A stretch of 64,000 nt of DNA from Chloroflexota bacterium (GCA_026705605.1 JAPPAK010000007.1:62001-126000); one strand, 5' to 3'. Positions 16,396 to 26,193 are shown, numbered from the stretch's first letter. The notes: generated from the letters alone by a model not told the origin. Made by a program: numbers and translations.

Positions 16396-17769
16396 TTAGC
16401 CTTCCGTACCGGCGCCGATGCCTGCCTCGTAGCGATGCGCCAGCTCGTCCTCGAAGAAGAACTTCTCCTCGCCGAAGGCGGGCCGAAGCTCGTTCAGCCA
16501 GGTAGCCGACTCGTCGTACTGCGCGAAGAACGGGCGCCCGACCCAGTCCGGGTCGCGACCCTGCAGGAAGGTCAGCGTCAGCACCTTCTGTCCCGCGACC
16601 TCGGCCGGACCGCTCACGGCAACCTTTCCGGGCTCCGCCGACATGCTCGGCCCGCGCACCGTTCGCGCCAGTCCGCTGACCTGGTTGTATGCGCCGCGGA
16701 AGATCTCCCACGCTCGTACGAGCGGGATCTCAAAGAAGTGCTTCGCGCCCGTGTCGCGCGCGACGAACATGTAGTACGGGATCATTCCGAGCCGTACCTG
16801 CTCGCGCCACATCTCCGCCCACGCGTCCGAGGTGTCGTTGATGTTCCGCATGATCGGCGACTGCGTCCGGATCTGGGCGCCCGTCTCGCGGATGCGCTCC
16901 GTCGCCTCGCGCACCGCCGGTGTGCTCAGCTCTCGCGGGTGGTTGAAGTGCGCCATGATCGAGAGGTGCCGCCCGGTCGCCGTGATGCGCCGGAAGATGT
17001 CCAGCATCTCCTCCGCGTCGTCGTCCGTCGTGAAGCGGTACGGCCAGTAGCCCAGCGCCTTCGTCCCGATGCGGATCGTCCGCAGGTTGGGCGGGTCGTC
17101 CTCCAGGATCGGGTCGATGTACTGCTTGAAGCGGCGCGTCTTCATCACCATCGGGTCGCCGCCGGTGATGAGCACGTCGCTCACGCGCGGCCGCTCCCGC
17201 AGGTACGCGACGAGGCCGTTCGCCTGCTTCGTCGCGAACTTCAGGTCGTCGAGGCCCACGAACTGCGGCCAGCGGAAGCAGAAGGTGCAGTAGGCGTGGC
17301 AGGTCTGCCCGTTGCTCGGGAAGAGGAGGACCGTCTCCTCGTACTTGTGCTGCAAGCCCTCGACGGTCTCCTCGTAGAGGACCGGCACGTTGTGCTCGAG
17401 CTGCCCCGCCGGATGCGGGTTGAGCGTCATGCGAATGCGGTTTGCCGCCTCGTCGATCTCGGCCCGGGAAGCGTCCCGCGAGACCAGCGTCGCCACCTCG
17501 TCGAAGTGCTCGTCGCGCAGCATGTGCTGCTGCGGGAACGTCAGCGTGAAGATCGGGTCGTTGGGAACGTCGTCCCAGTTGATCAGCTCGTTCACGACAT
17601 AATTATTGGTCTTGAACGGCAGCACCCGGGATACCACGTCGATCGCGAAGCGCTGATCGTCGGTCAGTCGCTCCGCCTGGGGCAGTCCTTCCACGTTGTG
17701 GAGAGTGATCGCGCGGTATTTGGCGCGCTCCGGGGATTCCTCGGAGAGGTCAACTACTGTGCTCGTCAT
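16396..17769 (-). CDS. KamA-family radical SAM aminomutase
   Basis: The 457-residue protein has the radical SAM cluster motif CHAYCTFC near residue 158, the GGDPMVM loop, and a later PGKVAVSGP segment whose Lys may bind PLP as in lysine 2,3-aminomutase. Aspartate equivalent to Asp293 of that enzyme looks kept (NINDTSD), while the second substrate aspartate is not evident, so the amino acid shifted may not be lysine. Products of this family (beta-lysine, beta-glutamate) can be osmolytes. AGAGGAGG precedes ATG 17769, and a c-di-AMP riboswitch lies about 100 bases upstream. Confidence 0.83.
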   Translation of the reverse strand: MTSTVVDLSEESPERAKYRAITLHNVEGLPQAERLTDDQRFAIDVVSRVLPFKTNNYVVNELINWDDVPNDPIFTLTFPQQHMLRDEHFDEVATLVSRDASRAEIDEAANRIRMTLNPHPAGQLEHNVPVLYEETVEGLQHKYEETVLLFPSNGQTCHAYCTFCFRWPQFVGLDDLKFATKQANGLVAYLRERPRVSDVLITGGDPMVMKTRRFKQYIDPILEDDPPNLRTIRIGTKALGYWPYRFTTDDDAEEMLDIFRRITATGRHLSIMAHFNHPRELSTPAVREATERIRETGAQIRTQSPIMRNINDTSDAWAEMWREQVRLGMIPYYMFVARDTGAKHFFEIPLVRAWEIFRGAYNQVSGLARTVRGPSMSAEPGKVAVSGPAEVAGQKVLTLTFLQGRDPDWVGRPFFAQYDESATWLNELRPAFGEEKFFFEDELAHRYEAGIGAGTEG

Positions 17770-17797
17770 AAGGGGCGCCTCCTCTGGCTACTGTATA

Positions 17798-17814
17798 CCC
17801 GCCATGGTGGCGGG
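17798..17814 (-). promoter_or_regulatory. GC hairpin between riboswitch and KamA-family start
   Basis: On the minus strand CCCGCC (17814-17809) pairs with GGCGGG (17803-17798) across five bases. It is followed by TATACA (17797-17792), a -10-like hexamer, and then the ribosome-binding site. It may be part of the riboswitch output or an internal promoter. Confidence 0.4.
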
Positions 17815-17845
17815 GCGGGCGATCTCTGCTCGAAACCACCGACTG

Positions 17846-17874
17846 GGAGGCTGGTCGCGTAGTCGCGAGCCTCC
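17846..17874 (-). promoter_or_regulatory. Candidate expression-platform hairpin of the riboswitch
   Basis: GGAGGCT (17874-17868) pairs perfectly with AGCCTCC (17852-17846). The 5' arm lies where the closing stem of the riboswitch ends, so the two folds could compete. There is no U-run behind it, so it is not a simple terminator. Confidence 0.5.
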
Positions 17875-17996
17875 GAACGCCTGCGGGGTTAGCTGACGGG
17901 TTCGGCGTCGGAGATCGCCTGTGCGCTCTCGCGCACTTCACCCCAACAATGGGTCCCCCGCTCCCCGTGCGACCCGGGTGAGTCGCGCGAAGATTC
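17858..17996 (-). ncRNA. c-di-AMP riboswitch (ydaO/yuaA motif)
   Basis: Read on the minus strand, this segment shows the conserved ydaO pieces in order: GAGCGGGGGACCCA, then GGGGTGAA, a variable hairpin (GTGCGCGAGAGCGCAC), and CCGAACCCGTCAGCTAACC followed by CCGCAGGCG. These are the hallmark bases of the c-di-AMP-sensing RNA. It lies in the 344-base gap between the divergent ku and KamA-family genes and points toward the latter. Confidence 0.93.
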
Positions 17997-18005
17997 GGCC
18001 CCTCC

Positions 18006-18011
18006 AGTTTA
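18006..18011 (-). promoter_or_regulatory. Candidate -10 box (TAAACT) for the riboswitch transcript
   Basis: TAAACT on the minus strand lies 10 bases upstream of the conserved riboswitch core. No good -35 box is seen. Confidence 0.35.
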
Positions 18012-18040
18012 TCACGCGTTATGGAACCCCCCGCCGTGAT

Positions 18041-18070
18041 CTGACCTACATGCGCCAGTGGTCGTACACT
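18041..18070 (+). promoter_or_regulatory. Candidate ku promoter
   Basis: CTGACC (18041-18046) and TACACT (18065-18070) are 18 bases apart and resemble -35 and -10 boxes. The ku ATG follows 43 bases later with GGAGG at good spacing. Confidence 0.5.
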
Positions 18071-18113
18071 GACAGGTGCTGCCGACATAAGTTGGCATTC
18101 CCGGAGGCGCGCA

Positions 18114-18956
18114 ATGCCCCGAGCCATCTGGAAGGGTGTCATCAGCTTCGGCATGGTGAGCATCCCCATCCGCCTCTTCCCCGCCACCGAGAGCAAGGAC
18201 ATCGGCTTCCGCCAGCTCCGCCGCGACACGAACACCCGCGTCCGCATGCTCCGCTGGGATCCCGTCGAGGAGCAGGAAGTGCCCTACGAGGAGATCGTGA
18301 AGGGCTACGAGTACGCCAAGGACCGCTACGTCATCGTCGACGATGAGGACCTGGAGAAGCTGCCCCTTCCCACCAAGCACACCATTGAGCTCACCGCCTT
18401 CGTCGAGGAAGCCGAGATCGATCCCGTCCACTACGAGAAGTCCTATTACCTCTCCCCCGAGGACGCGGGTATCAAGCCCTACTCCCTCCTGATCCGCGCC
18501 ATGCAGGCGAAGGGCCTCATCGCCATCGCCAAGGTCGCCATCCGAACCAAGGAGCGCCTCTGCGCTCTCCGTGCGCGCGGCGACCAGCTCATCCTCGAAA
18601 CGCTCTACTACCCCGACGAGATCCGCGATCCCGGCGAGTCCGTCGCCGTCGACGAGGTCTCCGAAGAGGAGATGGAGATGGCCCGCGCCCTCATCGAGAT
18701 GCTCGAAGAGCCCTTCGACCCCGAGAAGTACAAGGACCAGTACCGCGAGGCGCTGATGACCATCATCAACGCCAAGCTCGAAGGCCAGGAGGTCGCGACC
18801 CCCGAGGCGGCCGCGCCGCAGCCTGCCGTCGACCTCATGGCCGCCCTCCGCGCGAGCGTCGAGGCCGCCAAGGCCCGCAAGGAGAGCGAGTCGGCCGCCC
18901 CGGCCGCGGACAACGGCGCCACGGCCGACGAGAAAGCCGCCGTCGCCGCAGACTAG
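18114..18956 (+). CDS. ku: Ku DNA end-binding protein
   Basis: The 280-residue protein begins MPRAIWKGVISFGMVSIPIR, the standard start of bacterial Ku, and has the central YEKSYYLSPED block. The last 60 residues are an Ala/Glu/Lys-rich tail, which in other Ku proteins helps contact DNA or LigD. Ku forms a ring on broken DNA ends and recruits LigD. The next gene starts three bases after its stop, making this the first gene of an end-joining operon. Confidence 0.95.
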   Translation: MPRAIWKGVISFGMVSIPIRLFPATESKDIGFRQLRRDTNTRVRMLRWDPVEEQEVPYEEIVKGYEYAKDRYVIVDDEDLEKLPLPTKHTIELTAFVEEAEIDPVHYEKSYYLSPEDAGIKPYSLLIRAMQAKGLIAIAKVAIRTKERLCALRARGDQLILETLYYPDEIRDPGESVAVDEVSEEEMEMARALIEMLEEPFDPEKYKDQYREALMTIINAKLEGQEVATPEAAAPQPAVDLMAALRASVEAAKARKESESAAPAADNGATADEKAAVAAD

Positions 18957-18958
18957 CC

Positions 18959-19774
18959 ATGCCTCACCACGCGGCTCGTCTGGCGGAGGTCATTGCCAGC
19001 GACTTCTACGGAGGGCAGGGGCTGAAGCTGAAAGGACAGCCACCAAGAAAGTGGGAGGAATCGTGCGAGGTAAGGGCCGTTGAGGAGTTGCGGGACCGTG
19101 GCGCTGACGACCGCCAAGTACGGCTTTTCCTGACCTTTGTCGCTGCGGTGTCTCGCGACAGGGACTTCAAGCAACTCCTAGACGCCGCTGTCGATCTCTT
19201 CAAGACCCGCCGAGAGCTGTATGAGCCCGGCGAGGTTGCTGAGATGCCCCTCGATGCCCTCCGAAACTGGCTCCGAGAGGCTAGGGTTAGTCGGAAGCAC
19301 AGGCCCGACTCGGACGCTTGGTCCGCCATTGCTAGCAGTCTGACGCAGCCAGGCCCAATTGCGACTGCCATCCATGACGGCACAGGAGACGCTAGGAGGC
19401 TCCTGTGGGAACTGGATGCGCTAGCTGACGGCGACCCCCGCTATCCCCTCCTTAAGGGCGACAAGTCCGGTCCGCTGTGGTTGGGGTGGCTCGCTGTCTT
19501 GGGTTCCGCTGACCTAGAGAACCTTGCCCTTGTGCCCGTAGCGGTAGACACCCATGTCCGGCGAGTAAGCAAGGCGCTTGGAGTTGTTGATGCAGGCAAG
19601 GCTAGGGCTCCCATCGTGGACCGGGCGATTCGTGCGGCTTGGTTGGCCGTGGTCGACGAGGCTGAACTAGTGGGTCCTGTGGGCGCGGCAGGCACATGCG
19701 CCGCACTCAACTCGCCGCTGTGGCTACTGGGGAAGCACGGTTGGCAGTGCTACAAGCGGTGGGTACCGGAGTGA
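18959..19774 (+). CDS. HhH-GPD-like DNA glycosylase candidate inside the end-joining operon
   Basis: The 271-residue protein has [19 protein letters not shown] near residues 190-208, which resembles the VDTHVxRVxxRLG segment holding the catalytic Asp of endonuclease III-type glycosylases (here Asp197). A lysine in [13 protein letters not shown] (Lys169) could be the lyase residue. The four-cysteine Fe-S loop of endonuclease III is absent; only two C-terminal cysteines remain. Codon use is unlike that of its neighbours (many AGG, TTG, CTA and AAA) and GC is lower, suggesting acquisition. It starts three bases after ku and overlaps ligD by four bases (GTGA). Confidence 0.6.
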   Translation: MPHHAARLAEVIASDFYGGQGLKLKGQPPRKWEESCEVRAVEELRDRGADDRQVRLFLTFVAAVSRDRDFKQLLDAAVDLFKTRRELYEPGEVAEMPLDALRNWLREARVSRKHRPDSDAWSAIASSLTQPGPIATAIHDGTGDARRLLWELDALADGDPRYPLLKGDKSGPLWLGWLAVLGSADLENLALVPVAVDTHVRRVSKALGVVDAGKARAPIVDRAIRAAWLAVVDEAELVGPVGAAGTCAALNSPLWLLGKHGWQCYKRWVPE

Positions 19775-22491
19775 CCGAACCCCTCGACCAATACCGCGAG
19801 AAGCGCGACTTCGCGGCCACCCCCGAACCCCCCGACGCCGTCCCCGAGGGGCGTGCCGGCCCCCTCACCTTTGTCGTCCAGAAGCACGACGCGACCCGCC
19901 TTCACTACGACCTCCGCCTTGAGGTTGGCGGTGTCATGAAGTCCTGGGCCGTGCCCCGCGGCCCTTCCAGCGACCCCGCTGTCCGCCGCCACGCCGTCAT
20001 GACCGAGGACCATCCCATCGCCTACTCCGCCTTCGAGGGCGTCATTCCGAAGGGCCAGTACGGCGCAGGTCAGGTAATCGTCTGGGACGCCGGCACCTAC
20101 GCGCCCGAGCACGAACGCGTCTACGACTTCTCCTCCCGCGAGGAGGCCGAGGCAGCCATGGAGGCGGCCATCGAGGCCGGCAAGCTCTCCGTCCAGATGC
20201 GCGGCCGCAAGCTCAAGGGCTCCTGGTCCCTCGTCAAGACCTCAACCGACTGGCTCCTTCTCAAGCACGACGACCCCCTCGCCGACCCCGACGCTGACCT
20301 CACCGCCCTCGATCGCTCCGTCGTCTCCGGCCTCACCCTCGACGACATCCGAGACGGCCACCTCCCCCGCCACCGCAAGGCCCCCTCCGACTACACTCCC
20401 GACGCCCTCAACGGATCGAGTGCCGCGCCCTTCCCCGACACCCTCCCGCCCATGATGGCGAGCGTCCGCGAGCCCTTCTCCCATCCCGACTGGCTCTTCG
20501 AACCCAAGCTCGACGGCATCCGCGCCGTCGCCCACATCTCCGGCGGCGAGGCCCACCTCTACTCGCGTCGTGGCACCGACCTCACCGCCACCTACCCCGG
20601 CCTCGTCGCCGCCCTCGCCGCCCAGCCCGTCGCCGAGGCCGTCTACGACGGCGAGATCTGCGCCTTCGACGAGCGCGGTGTGCCCTCCTTTGAGCTCCTC
20701 CAGCAGCGCATGAACCTCGCCGGCGAACTCGACATCGCCGGAGCCGAGGCGCGTGTTCCCGTCAGCTACATGGCCTTCGACCTGCTCCACCTCGACGGCT
20801 TCGATCTCACCGGCGTCGTCCTCGAGGAGCGCAAGGAGACTCTGGCCCGCGTCCTTTTGCCGGTCGGCCCCGTCGCCCTCGTCGAGCACTTTCAGGCCGA
20901 GGGCAAGGAGGCCTACGACGGCGCCGTCGCACTCGGGTTGGAAGGGGTCGTCGCCAAGCGCCGCGGGAGTCGCTACCTCCCCGGGAAGCGCTCCGACTCA
21001 TGGGCCAAGATCAAGGCCCGCCAGACCGCCGAGTTCGTCGTGGCCGGCTTCACCCCCGGCGAGGGCCTCCGCGAGCCGACCTTCGGCGCGCTCCTGCTCG
21101 CCGCCCGCGAGGAAGACGGCGCCCTCACCTACCGCGGTCGCGCCGGCGGAGGCTTCAGCGACGCCCTCCTCGTCGACCTCCGCGCCCGGCTCGACACGCT
21201 GACGACCGACGCCTCCCCACTCCCCGAGACCCCGCCCGAAGCCCAGGACGCGACCTTCGTCCGCCCCGAGCTGGTCGTCGAGGTCGAATACACCGAGGTC
21301 ACGTCAGCCGGGCTGTTGCGAGCCCCCGTCTTCAAGCGCCTCCGCCCCGACATCGCCCCCGACGACGTCGTCTTCGTCGCGGAACCGGCGTCGGCTGCCC
21401 CCGCTCCTCCCACCGCCCCCTCGCTGTCGAGCCAGGTCGCCTCGGTGCTCGCCCAACTCGACGAGAATCGCGAGGAACTGCGCCTCGATGTCGAGGGCCA
21501 CGAGATTCCGGTAACGAATCTCGGGAAGGCGCTCTGGCCGGAGCACGGCTCCCAGCGCGCCGTCACCAAGCGCGACCTGCTGCGCTATCTCGCGACGGTC
21601 GCCCCCCTCATGCTCCCCCACCTGCGCGACCGCCTCATCACCCTCACCCGCTACCCCAACGGCATCGGCGACCTTCACTTCTACCAGAAGCACTCCGAAG
21701 CTCCGCCCCCGGAATTCGTCGAGACCGTGACCCACCACTCCGAGGGCGCCGGCGGTGACCGCGAGTTCCTGCTCTGCAACAACCTCGCGACGCTGCTCTG
21801 GCTGGGGCAGCTTGCCAACCTCGAGTTTCACGCGACCATGGCCCGTGTCTCTCCCGAGCCCGACGCCCACGGCCTCCCCCGCGACTTCACCGGTTCGCGC
21901 GAGAACGTTGAGGCATCCGTCCTCAACTACCCCGACTTCCTCCTCTTCGACCTCGACCCCTACATCTACCGGGGCGACGAGGCTGCCGGCGAGGAACCCC
22001 AGCTCAACCGCAAGGCCTTCGCCAAGACCGTCGAGGTGGCCCGCGCCTTCAAGGAGATCCTCGATGCCGCCGCTCTCCCCTCCTACGTGAAGACGTCGGG
22101 CGCGACCGGCCTGCACATCTACGTGCCCGTCCTCCGCCAGTTCCCCTACCCCGTCATTCGCTCCCTCTGCGAGACCGTCAGCGGGGAGCTGCTCGCCCGC
22201 ATGTCCCGCGATGTCACCCTTGAGTGGGCCTCCGAGAAGCGCACCGGCAAGATCTTCCTCGACGTCAACCAGAACGCCCGCGCCAAGAACGTCGCCGCCA
22301 TCTTTTCGCCCCGCGCCAAGCCCGGCGCGCCCGTCTCCGTGCCCGTCCGCTGGGACGAGCTCGACGACCTCTACCCGACCGACTTCACCGTGCTCACCGC
22401 CCTCGAACGATTCGCCGAGACCGGCGATCTCTGGGCCGGCATCCTCGACGCGAAGCAGGACCTGACCGCCCTCCTCGGGATCGACGCATGA
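19771..22491 (+). CDS. ligD: Multifunctional end-joining DNA ligase LigD
   Basis: The 906-residue protein has three domains in the order phosphoesterase (about 30-175, with [20 protein letters not shown]), ATP-dependent ligase (about 215-530, catalytic Lys246 in [10 protein letters not shown], with [16 protein letters not shown]), and primase-polymerase (about 565-900, with DLDPYIYRG and [14 protein letters not shown]). This is the Pseudomonas order, not the mycobacterial one. It trims, fills and seals broken ends held by Ku. The GTG at 19771 overlaps the upstream stop, and its own stop overlaps the next ATG. Confidence 0.95.
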   Translation: MTEPLDQYREKRDFAATPEPPDAVPEGRAGPLTFVVQKHDATRLHYDLRLEVGGVMKSWAVPRGPSSDPAVRRHAVMTEDHPIAYSAFEGVIPKGQYGAGQVIVWDAGTYAPEHERVYDFSSREEAEAAMEAAIEAGKLSVQMRGRKLKGSWSLVKTSTDWLLLKHDDPLADPDADLTALDRSVVSGLTLDDIRDGHLPRHRKAPSDYTPDALNGSSAAPFPDTLPPMMASVREPFSHPDWLFEPKLDGIRAVAHISGGEAHLYSRRGTDLTATYPGLVAALAAQPVAEAVYDGEICAFDERGVPSFELLQQRMNLAGELDIAGAEARVPVSYMAFDLLHLDGFDLTGVVLEERKETLARVLLPVGPVALVEHFQAEGKEAYDGAVALGLEGVVAKRRGSRYLPGKRSDSWAKIKARQTAEFVVAGFTPGEGLREPTFGALLLAAREEDGALTYRGRAGGGFSDALLVDLRARLDTLTTDASPLPETPPEAQDATFVRPELVVEVEYTEVTSAGLLRAPVFKRLRPDIAPDDVVFVAEPASAAPAPPTAPSLSSQVASVLAQLDENREELRLDVEGHEIPVTNLGKALWPEHGSQRAVTKRDLLRYLATVAPLMLPHLRDRLITLTRYPNGIGDLHFYQKHSEAPPPEFVETVTHHSEGAGGDREFLLCNNLATLLWLGQLANLEFHATMARVSPEPDAHGLPRDFTGSRENVEASVLNYPDFLLFDLDPYIYRGDEAAGEEPQLNRKAFAKTVEVARAFKEILDAAALPSYVKTSGATGLHIYVPVLRQFPYPVIRSLCETVSGELLARMSRDVTLEWASEKRTGKIFLDVNQNARAKNVAAIFSPRAKPGAPVSVPVRWDELDDLYPTDFTVLTALERFAETGDLWAGILDAKQDLTALLGIDA

Positions 22492-22859
22492 GCGAAGAAC
22501 GCCCCCTCGACCTGCGCGGACGCGACCGCAAAGAGGCCATCGAGATGGTCCAGCGCGCCCTCATCGAAGCGGGCTACGAGACGAGTGACCGCGTCGAAGT
22601 GCTGGGTGGGGCGTTCGTCGCTGAGGCCGTCCGCGGCTACTGGGCCGAGGGCCTCAGCGCCGCCGAGGCGCACCACCGCCTCTGCGCCGAGGATCCCGAG
22701 CTCGCCCGCGCCATCGAGGCGCTCGCGCCCCTCCTCCTCAACCGCGCCGAGGCCCGCAACCAGCGAGAGGCGGCAGTCGCCGCCGTCGAGCTCCTGCTCG
22801 CCGGCAGCGCTCCGGAGCGGGACCAGCTCCGCTTCCCGCTGGACCCGGACTCCCCCTAG
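22488..22859 (+). CDS. Small acidic protein at the end of the end-joining operon
   Basis: I do not recognise this 123-residue protein. It is helical and acidic, with [20 protein letters not shown], a middle segment [20 protein letters not shown], and an Ala-rich helix before a short tail. The ATG overlaps the ligD stop by four bases (ATGA), so it is co-translated with LigD and may serve in the same repair process; that is inference. Its stop shares CTAG 22856-22859 with the convergent acs. Confidence 0.75.
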   Translation: MSEERPLDLRGRDRKEAIEMVQRALIEAGYETSDRVEVLGGAFVAEAVRGYWAEGLSAAEAHHRLCAEDPELARAIEALAPLLLNRAEARNQREAAVAAVELLLAGSAPERDQLRFPLDPDSP

Positions 22860-24826
22860 ACCTTCGCCCCCGCCACGATGTCCTCGACGACCGCCGGATC
22901 GGCGAGCGTCGTCACATCGCCCACGTTTTCGGGCTCGCCCTCGGCGATCTTGCGCAGGATGCGCCGCATGATCTTGCCCGACCGCGTCTTCGGCAGGCCC
23001 GGTACGAACTGGATTTGGTCCGGCGTCGCGATCGGGCTGATCTCCGTGCGAACCGCCATCCGCAGCTCCCGCTCGATGTCGTCCGAGCCGCTCCAGCCCT
23101 GGTTCAGCATCACGTACGCGTAGATGCCCGTTCCCTTCACGTCGTGCGGGTAGCCGACCACGGCCGCCTCCGCACAGGCCTCGTGACCCACGAGCGCGCC
23201 CTCGATCTCGGCGCTCCCCAGCCGGTGCCCGGCCACGTTCATCACGTCGTCCACACGCCCCGTGATCCAGTAGTAGCCGTCCTGGTCGCGGTGGCAACCG
23301 TCGCCCGTGAAGTACTTCCCCGGGTAGGTCGTGAGGTACGTGTCGATGAAGCGTTGGTGGTCGCCGTAGACCGTGCGCATCATCCCCGGCCACGAGGCCA
23401 GCATGCAGAGCCGCCCCGTTACCCCGTTCCCCTCAATGACGTTGCCGCCCTCGTCCACCACCGCCGGCTCCACCCCCAGGAACGGGAGCGAGGCCGACCC
23501 CGGCTTCATGTCATTCGCGCCCGGGAGGCCCGTGATCATGTGGCCACCCGTCTCCGTCTGCCAGTACGTGTCGACGACGGAGCAGCGCTCCCCGCCCACG
23601 ACGCCGTAGTACCAGCGCCAGGCCTCCGGGTTGATGGGCTCGCCCACCGACCCCAGCACGCGCAGGCTCTCGCGACTGTAGCGCGTCACGTGCTCGTCGC
23701 CCTCGGCCGCGATTGCCCGGATCGCCGTGGGCGCCGTGTAGAAGCTGTTGATCCCCAGCCGGTCCACCATGTCCCAGTAGCGACCCGCGTCCGGGTACGT
23801 CGGCACCGACTCGAACAGCACCGACGTCGCCCCGTTCGCCAGCGGCCCGTACACGATGTAGCTGTGCCCCGTGATCCAGCCGACGTCCGCGGCGCAGCAG
23901 TAGATGTCGCCGTCGCGGTAGTCGAACGTGTAGCGGTGCGAGAGCATCGTGTAGAGCAGGTAGCCCGCCTTCGTGTGGAGCACGCCCTTCGGCTTCCCCG
24001 TCGAACCGGATGTGTACAGGATGAACAGCGGATCCTCCGCCCCCATCTCCTCCGGCGCGGCCTCCGTCGACTGCCCCGCCAGCGCTTCGTCCCACCAGAC
24101 GTCGCGCCCCTCGGTCATTGAGATGTCGGCGTCGGTGCGTTTGTAGACGATGACGAACTCGATGCTCTCGCCGCCCATCGTCAACGCTTCGTCGACGTTC
24201 GCCTTCAGCGCCACCGTCCGGCCGCCCCGCATCCCCTCGTCCTGCGTGATGATCGCCTTGCAGGTCGAGTCTTCCACCCGGTCCACGATCGAGCGCGGGC
24301 TGAACCCGCCGAAGATGACGGAGTGCACCGCCCCGATGCGCGCGCACGCCAGCATCGCCACGACCAGCTCGGGCACCATGCCCATGTAGATCGCGATACG
24401 GTCGCCCTTCTGTACGCCGCGCGAACGCAGGGCATTCGCCAGCCGCCCGACCTCGTCGGCGACCTCCTGGTAGGTGAGCGAGCGGTTGTCGCCCGGCTCG
24501 TCGCCCTCCAGCAGGAGTGCGACCTGGTCGCCGCGCGTCGCCAGGTGCCGGTCGAGGCAGTTCACGCTCACGTTGAGCGTGCCCTCCTTGAACCACGCGA
24601 TGTGGCCCGTCGTGAAGTCCTCCTCGACCACCGTCTGGAAGTCGCTCATCCACTCGAGGTTGGTCCGTGCCTGCTCCGCCCAGAACGCCTCGCGGTCCTC
24701 GATCGAGCGGCGGCGCATCTCGTCGTACTCCTCGCGGGAGCCCACGTAGGCGCCCTCGCGGACCCGCGCCGGCGGCGCGTAGTGCTCGTCGACCGGCAGT
24801 CCGATGTCGCTCGATCCGTTGCTCAC
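22856..24826 (-). CDS. acs: Acetyl-CoA synthetase
   Basis: The 656-residue protein has the N-terminal ACAS block ([20 protein letters not shown]), the AMP-binding loop [37 protein letters not shown], and the C-terminal [14 protein letters not shown] with the lysine that is acetylated in other Acs enzymes. It activates acetate to acetyl-CoA through acetyl-AMP. The GTG start is preceded by AGGAGG. A -10-like TAGAAT (24878-24883, minus strand) lies about 50 bases upstream. Confidence 0.95.
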   Translation of the reverse strand: MSNGSSDIGLPVDEHYAPPARVREGAYVGSREEYDEMRRRSIEDREAFWAEQARTNLEWMSDFQTVVEEDFTTGHIAWFKEGTLNVSVNCLDRHLATRGDQVALLLEGDEPGDNRSLTYQEVADEVGRLANALRSRGVQKGDRIAIYMGMVPELVVAMLACARIGAVHSVIFGGFSPRSIVDRVEDSTCKAIITQDEGMRGGRTVALKANVDEALTMGGESIEFVIVYKRTDADISMTEGRDVWWDEALAGQSTEAAPEEMGAEDPLFILYTSGSTGKPKGVLHTKAGYLLYTMLSHRYTFDYRDGDIYCCAADVGWITGHSYIVYGPLANGATSVLFESVPTYPDAGRYWDMVDRLGINSFYTAPTAIRAIAAEGDEHVTRYSRESLRVLGSVGEPINPEAWRWYYGVVGGERCSVVDTYWQTETGGHMITGLPGANDMKPGSASLPFLGVEPAVVDEGGNVIEGNGVTGRLCMLASWPGMMRTVYGDHQRFIDTYLTTYPGKYFTGDGCHRDQDGYYWITGRVDDVMNVAGHRLGSAEIEGALVGHEACAEAAVVGYPHDVKGTGIYAYVMLNQGWSGSDDIERELRMAVRTEISPIATPDQIQFVPGLPKTRSGKIMRRILRKIAEGEPENVGDVTTLADPAVVEDIVAGAKV

Positions 24827-24877
24827 GTCTGGCCTCCTGCGCGCCCACCGGCACGCCTCAATCAGGTCGTGCGCGAG

Positions 24878-24883
24878 ATTCTA
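24878..24883 (-). promoter_or_regulatory. acs: Candidate acs -10 box (TAGAAT)
   Basis: TAGAAT on the minus strand, 51 bases upstream of the acs start, in the short gap shared with a divergent small gene. Confidence 0.4.
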
Positions 24884-24922
24884 CCGATACGCTCCGTGCT
24901 TCCGCGCCACACCGGCCCGCGT

Positions 24923-24928
24923 TACGAT
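24923..24928 (+). promoter_or_regulatory. Candidate -10 box (TACGAT) for a leaderless gene
   Basis: TACGAT ends eight bases before ATG 24937, with no ribosome-binding site between. Confidence 0.4.
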
Positions 24929-24936
24929 CGTCGGCG

Positions 24937-25179
24937 ATGAGTTCCCGTCGGCCCCGACGCCAGCGCCGCCGCCGCGAGCGCGCCTCGACCCTCCCGCGTC
25001 CCGGCGCGACCCCCACCCCCCAGCCCGCCGGCGCGCCCACCGCGAGCATCCCCGACCAGACCCCCCGCGAGCACCACGTCGCCACCGACTACCGCTACGT
25101 CCGCCGCGACCTCGGCGCCGTCGCCGTCGTCAGCGTGCTCACGCTCGCCTTCGTCCTGGTCATGGCCGTTATCGCCTGA
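24937..25179 (+). CDS. Small single-pass membrane protein
   Basis: This 80-residue protein is unknown. The first 20 residues are very basic (MSSRRPRRQRRRRER), followed by a Pro/Ala/Thr-rich stretch and one C-terminal membrane helix (residues 60-79, GAVAVVSVLTLAFVLVMAVI). The layout suggests a cytoplasmic basic tail with a membrane anchor. High GC makes short frames common, but the membrane helix and the upstream -10 box support it. Confidence 0.6.
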   Translation: MSSRRPRRQRRRRERASTLPRPGATPTPQPAGAPTASIPDQTPREHHVATDYRYVRRDLGAVAVVSVLTLAFVLVMAVIA

Positions 25180-25196
25180 GATCGCGCCTTCGTGCG

Positions 25197-25679
25197 CTAC
25201 CGCAGGTTCTGGTACGCGAACCAGACGCCGATCCCCGCGGCCACCAGCCCCCACAACGCGAAGTGCTGCCCGCCGAACAGGATCAGCACCACCCACGCCA
25301 GCACGATCCCGCCGATTGCGAATCCCACCATCCCCGGCCCTCGCTTCCCACCCGTCGCGAACTCCAGCAGCCGCGTGAATCCGTAGCCCAGCGCCACCCC
25401 CACGATGAGCGCGAAGAACCCTCGTGTGAACGGCAACAGGATGAGCGCCCAGAGAAGGCCCATCACCACCCCGCCCACGACCGACGCCAGCCCCGCCCGC
25501 AGCATGTTCTGACCGGACAGCACGTACATGGGCGCGCGCACCACCCGGGCGCAGTCCGGGCAGCGCGCCCCCACGGGCGACTGGATCAGGCAGGACGGAC
25601 AGATCGGGGCTTCGCAGCGGCTGCAGCGCAGGGCGGTCTGGACCCCGGCGTTGCAGGGGCACTCCACCGTTTCGGGCAT
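25197..25679 (-). CDS. Zinc-ribbon membrane protein
   Basis: The 160-residue protein opens with eight cysteines in C-x-C and three C-x2-C pairs (CPCNAG, CSRCEAPICPSC, CPDC), a B-box-like zinc module, followed by four membrane helices. Similar proteins are widespread in Chloroflexota and actinobacteria without known function. ATG 25679 is preferred over ATG 25688 because TAGCAT (25687-25692) lies seven bases upstream of it. Converges on the small membrane protein. Confidence 0.72.
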   Translation of the reverse strand: MPETVECPCNAGVQTALRCSRCEAPICPSCLIQSPVGARCPDCARVVRAPMYVLSGQNMLRAGLASVVGGVVMGLLWALILLPFTRGFFALIVGVALGYGFTRLLEFATGGKRGPGMVGFAIGGIVLAWVVLILFGGQHFALWGLVAAGIGVWFAYQNLR

Positions 25680-25686
25680 CGATTCC

Positions 25687-25692
25687 ATGCTA
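25687..25692 (-). promoter_or_regulatory. Candidate -10 box (TAGCAT) for a leaderless gene
   Basis: TAGCAT on the minus strand, seven bases before ATG 25679; it would overlap the alternative start at 25688. Confidence 0.38.
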
Positions 25693-25743
25693 GCAGACGC
25701 CCCGGATGCCTCCGGTAACGGACCGTGAGGGGTGTGAGCGGCT

Positions 25744-26193
25744 CTACTGGCCGGTCGGGTTCTCCACCAGCGCGAACGAGATCGTGCCGTCCGCCACCAC
25801 CTGCCCGTCGACGCTCGCCTCCACCGCCCCGCGCCCCACCGGCCCCCGCATCCGCTCCAGCGTGAACGACAGCCGCAGCTGGTCGCCCGGTGTGACGGGA
25901 CGCCGGAAACGCATCTTCTCGATGCCCCCGAACATCGGGATCTTCCCCGCCTGGTCCACGTCCCGCAGCAGCGTGATCGCCGCCACCTGCGCCAGCGCCT
26001 CTGCGATGAGCACGCCCGGCATAACCCGGTTCCCCGGGAAGTGCCCCTCGAAGAACCACTCATTTGCGGTCACGCTCTTGATGCCGACGCCGCGCGCCCC
26101 GTCCTCGATTTCGACCATCCGGTCGACCAGCAGCATCGGGTAGCGGTGGGGGATGATCTGCTCGATCTCGTCGGCGCTCAGGTTCACGTCCAT
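25744..26193 (-). CDS. fabZ: 3-hydroxyacyl-ACP dehydratase FabZ
   Basis: The 149-residue protein has IPHRYPMLLVDRM, the active-site histidine in FFEGHFPGNRVMPGVL, and the glutamate in IAEALAQVAA. It dehydrates 3-hydroxyacyl-ACP in fatty acid synthesis. The ATG overlaps the stop of the PHP gene by one base (TGATG), so it is coupled to it. Confidence 0.95.
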   Translation of the reverse strand: MDVNLSADEIEQIIPHRYPMLLVDRMVEIEDGARGVGIKSVTANEWFFEGHFPGNRVMPGVLIAEALAQVAAITLLRDVDQAGKIPMFGGIEKMRFRRPVTPGDQLRLSFTLERMRGPVGRGAVEASVDGQVVADGTISFALVENPTGQ

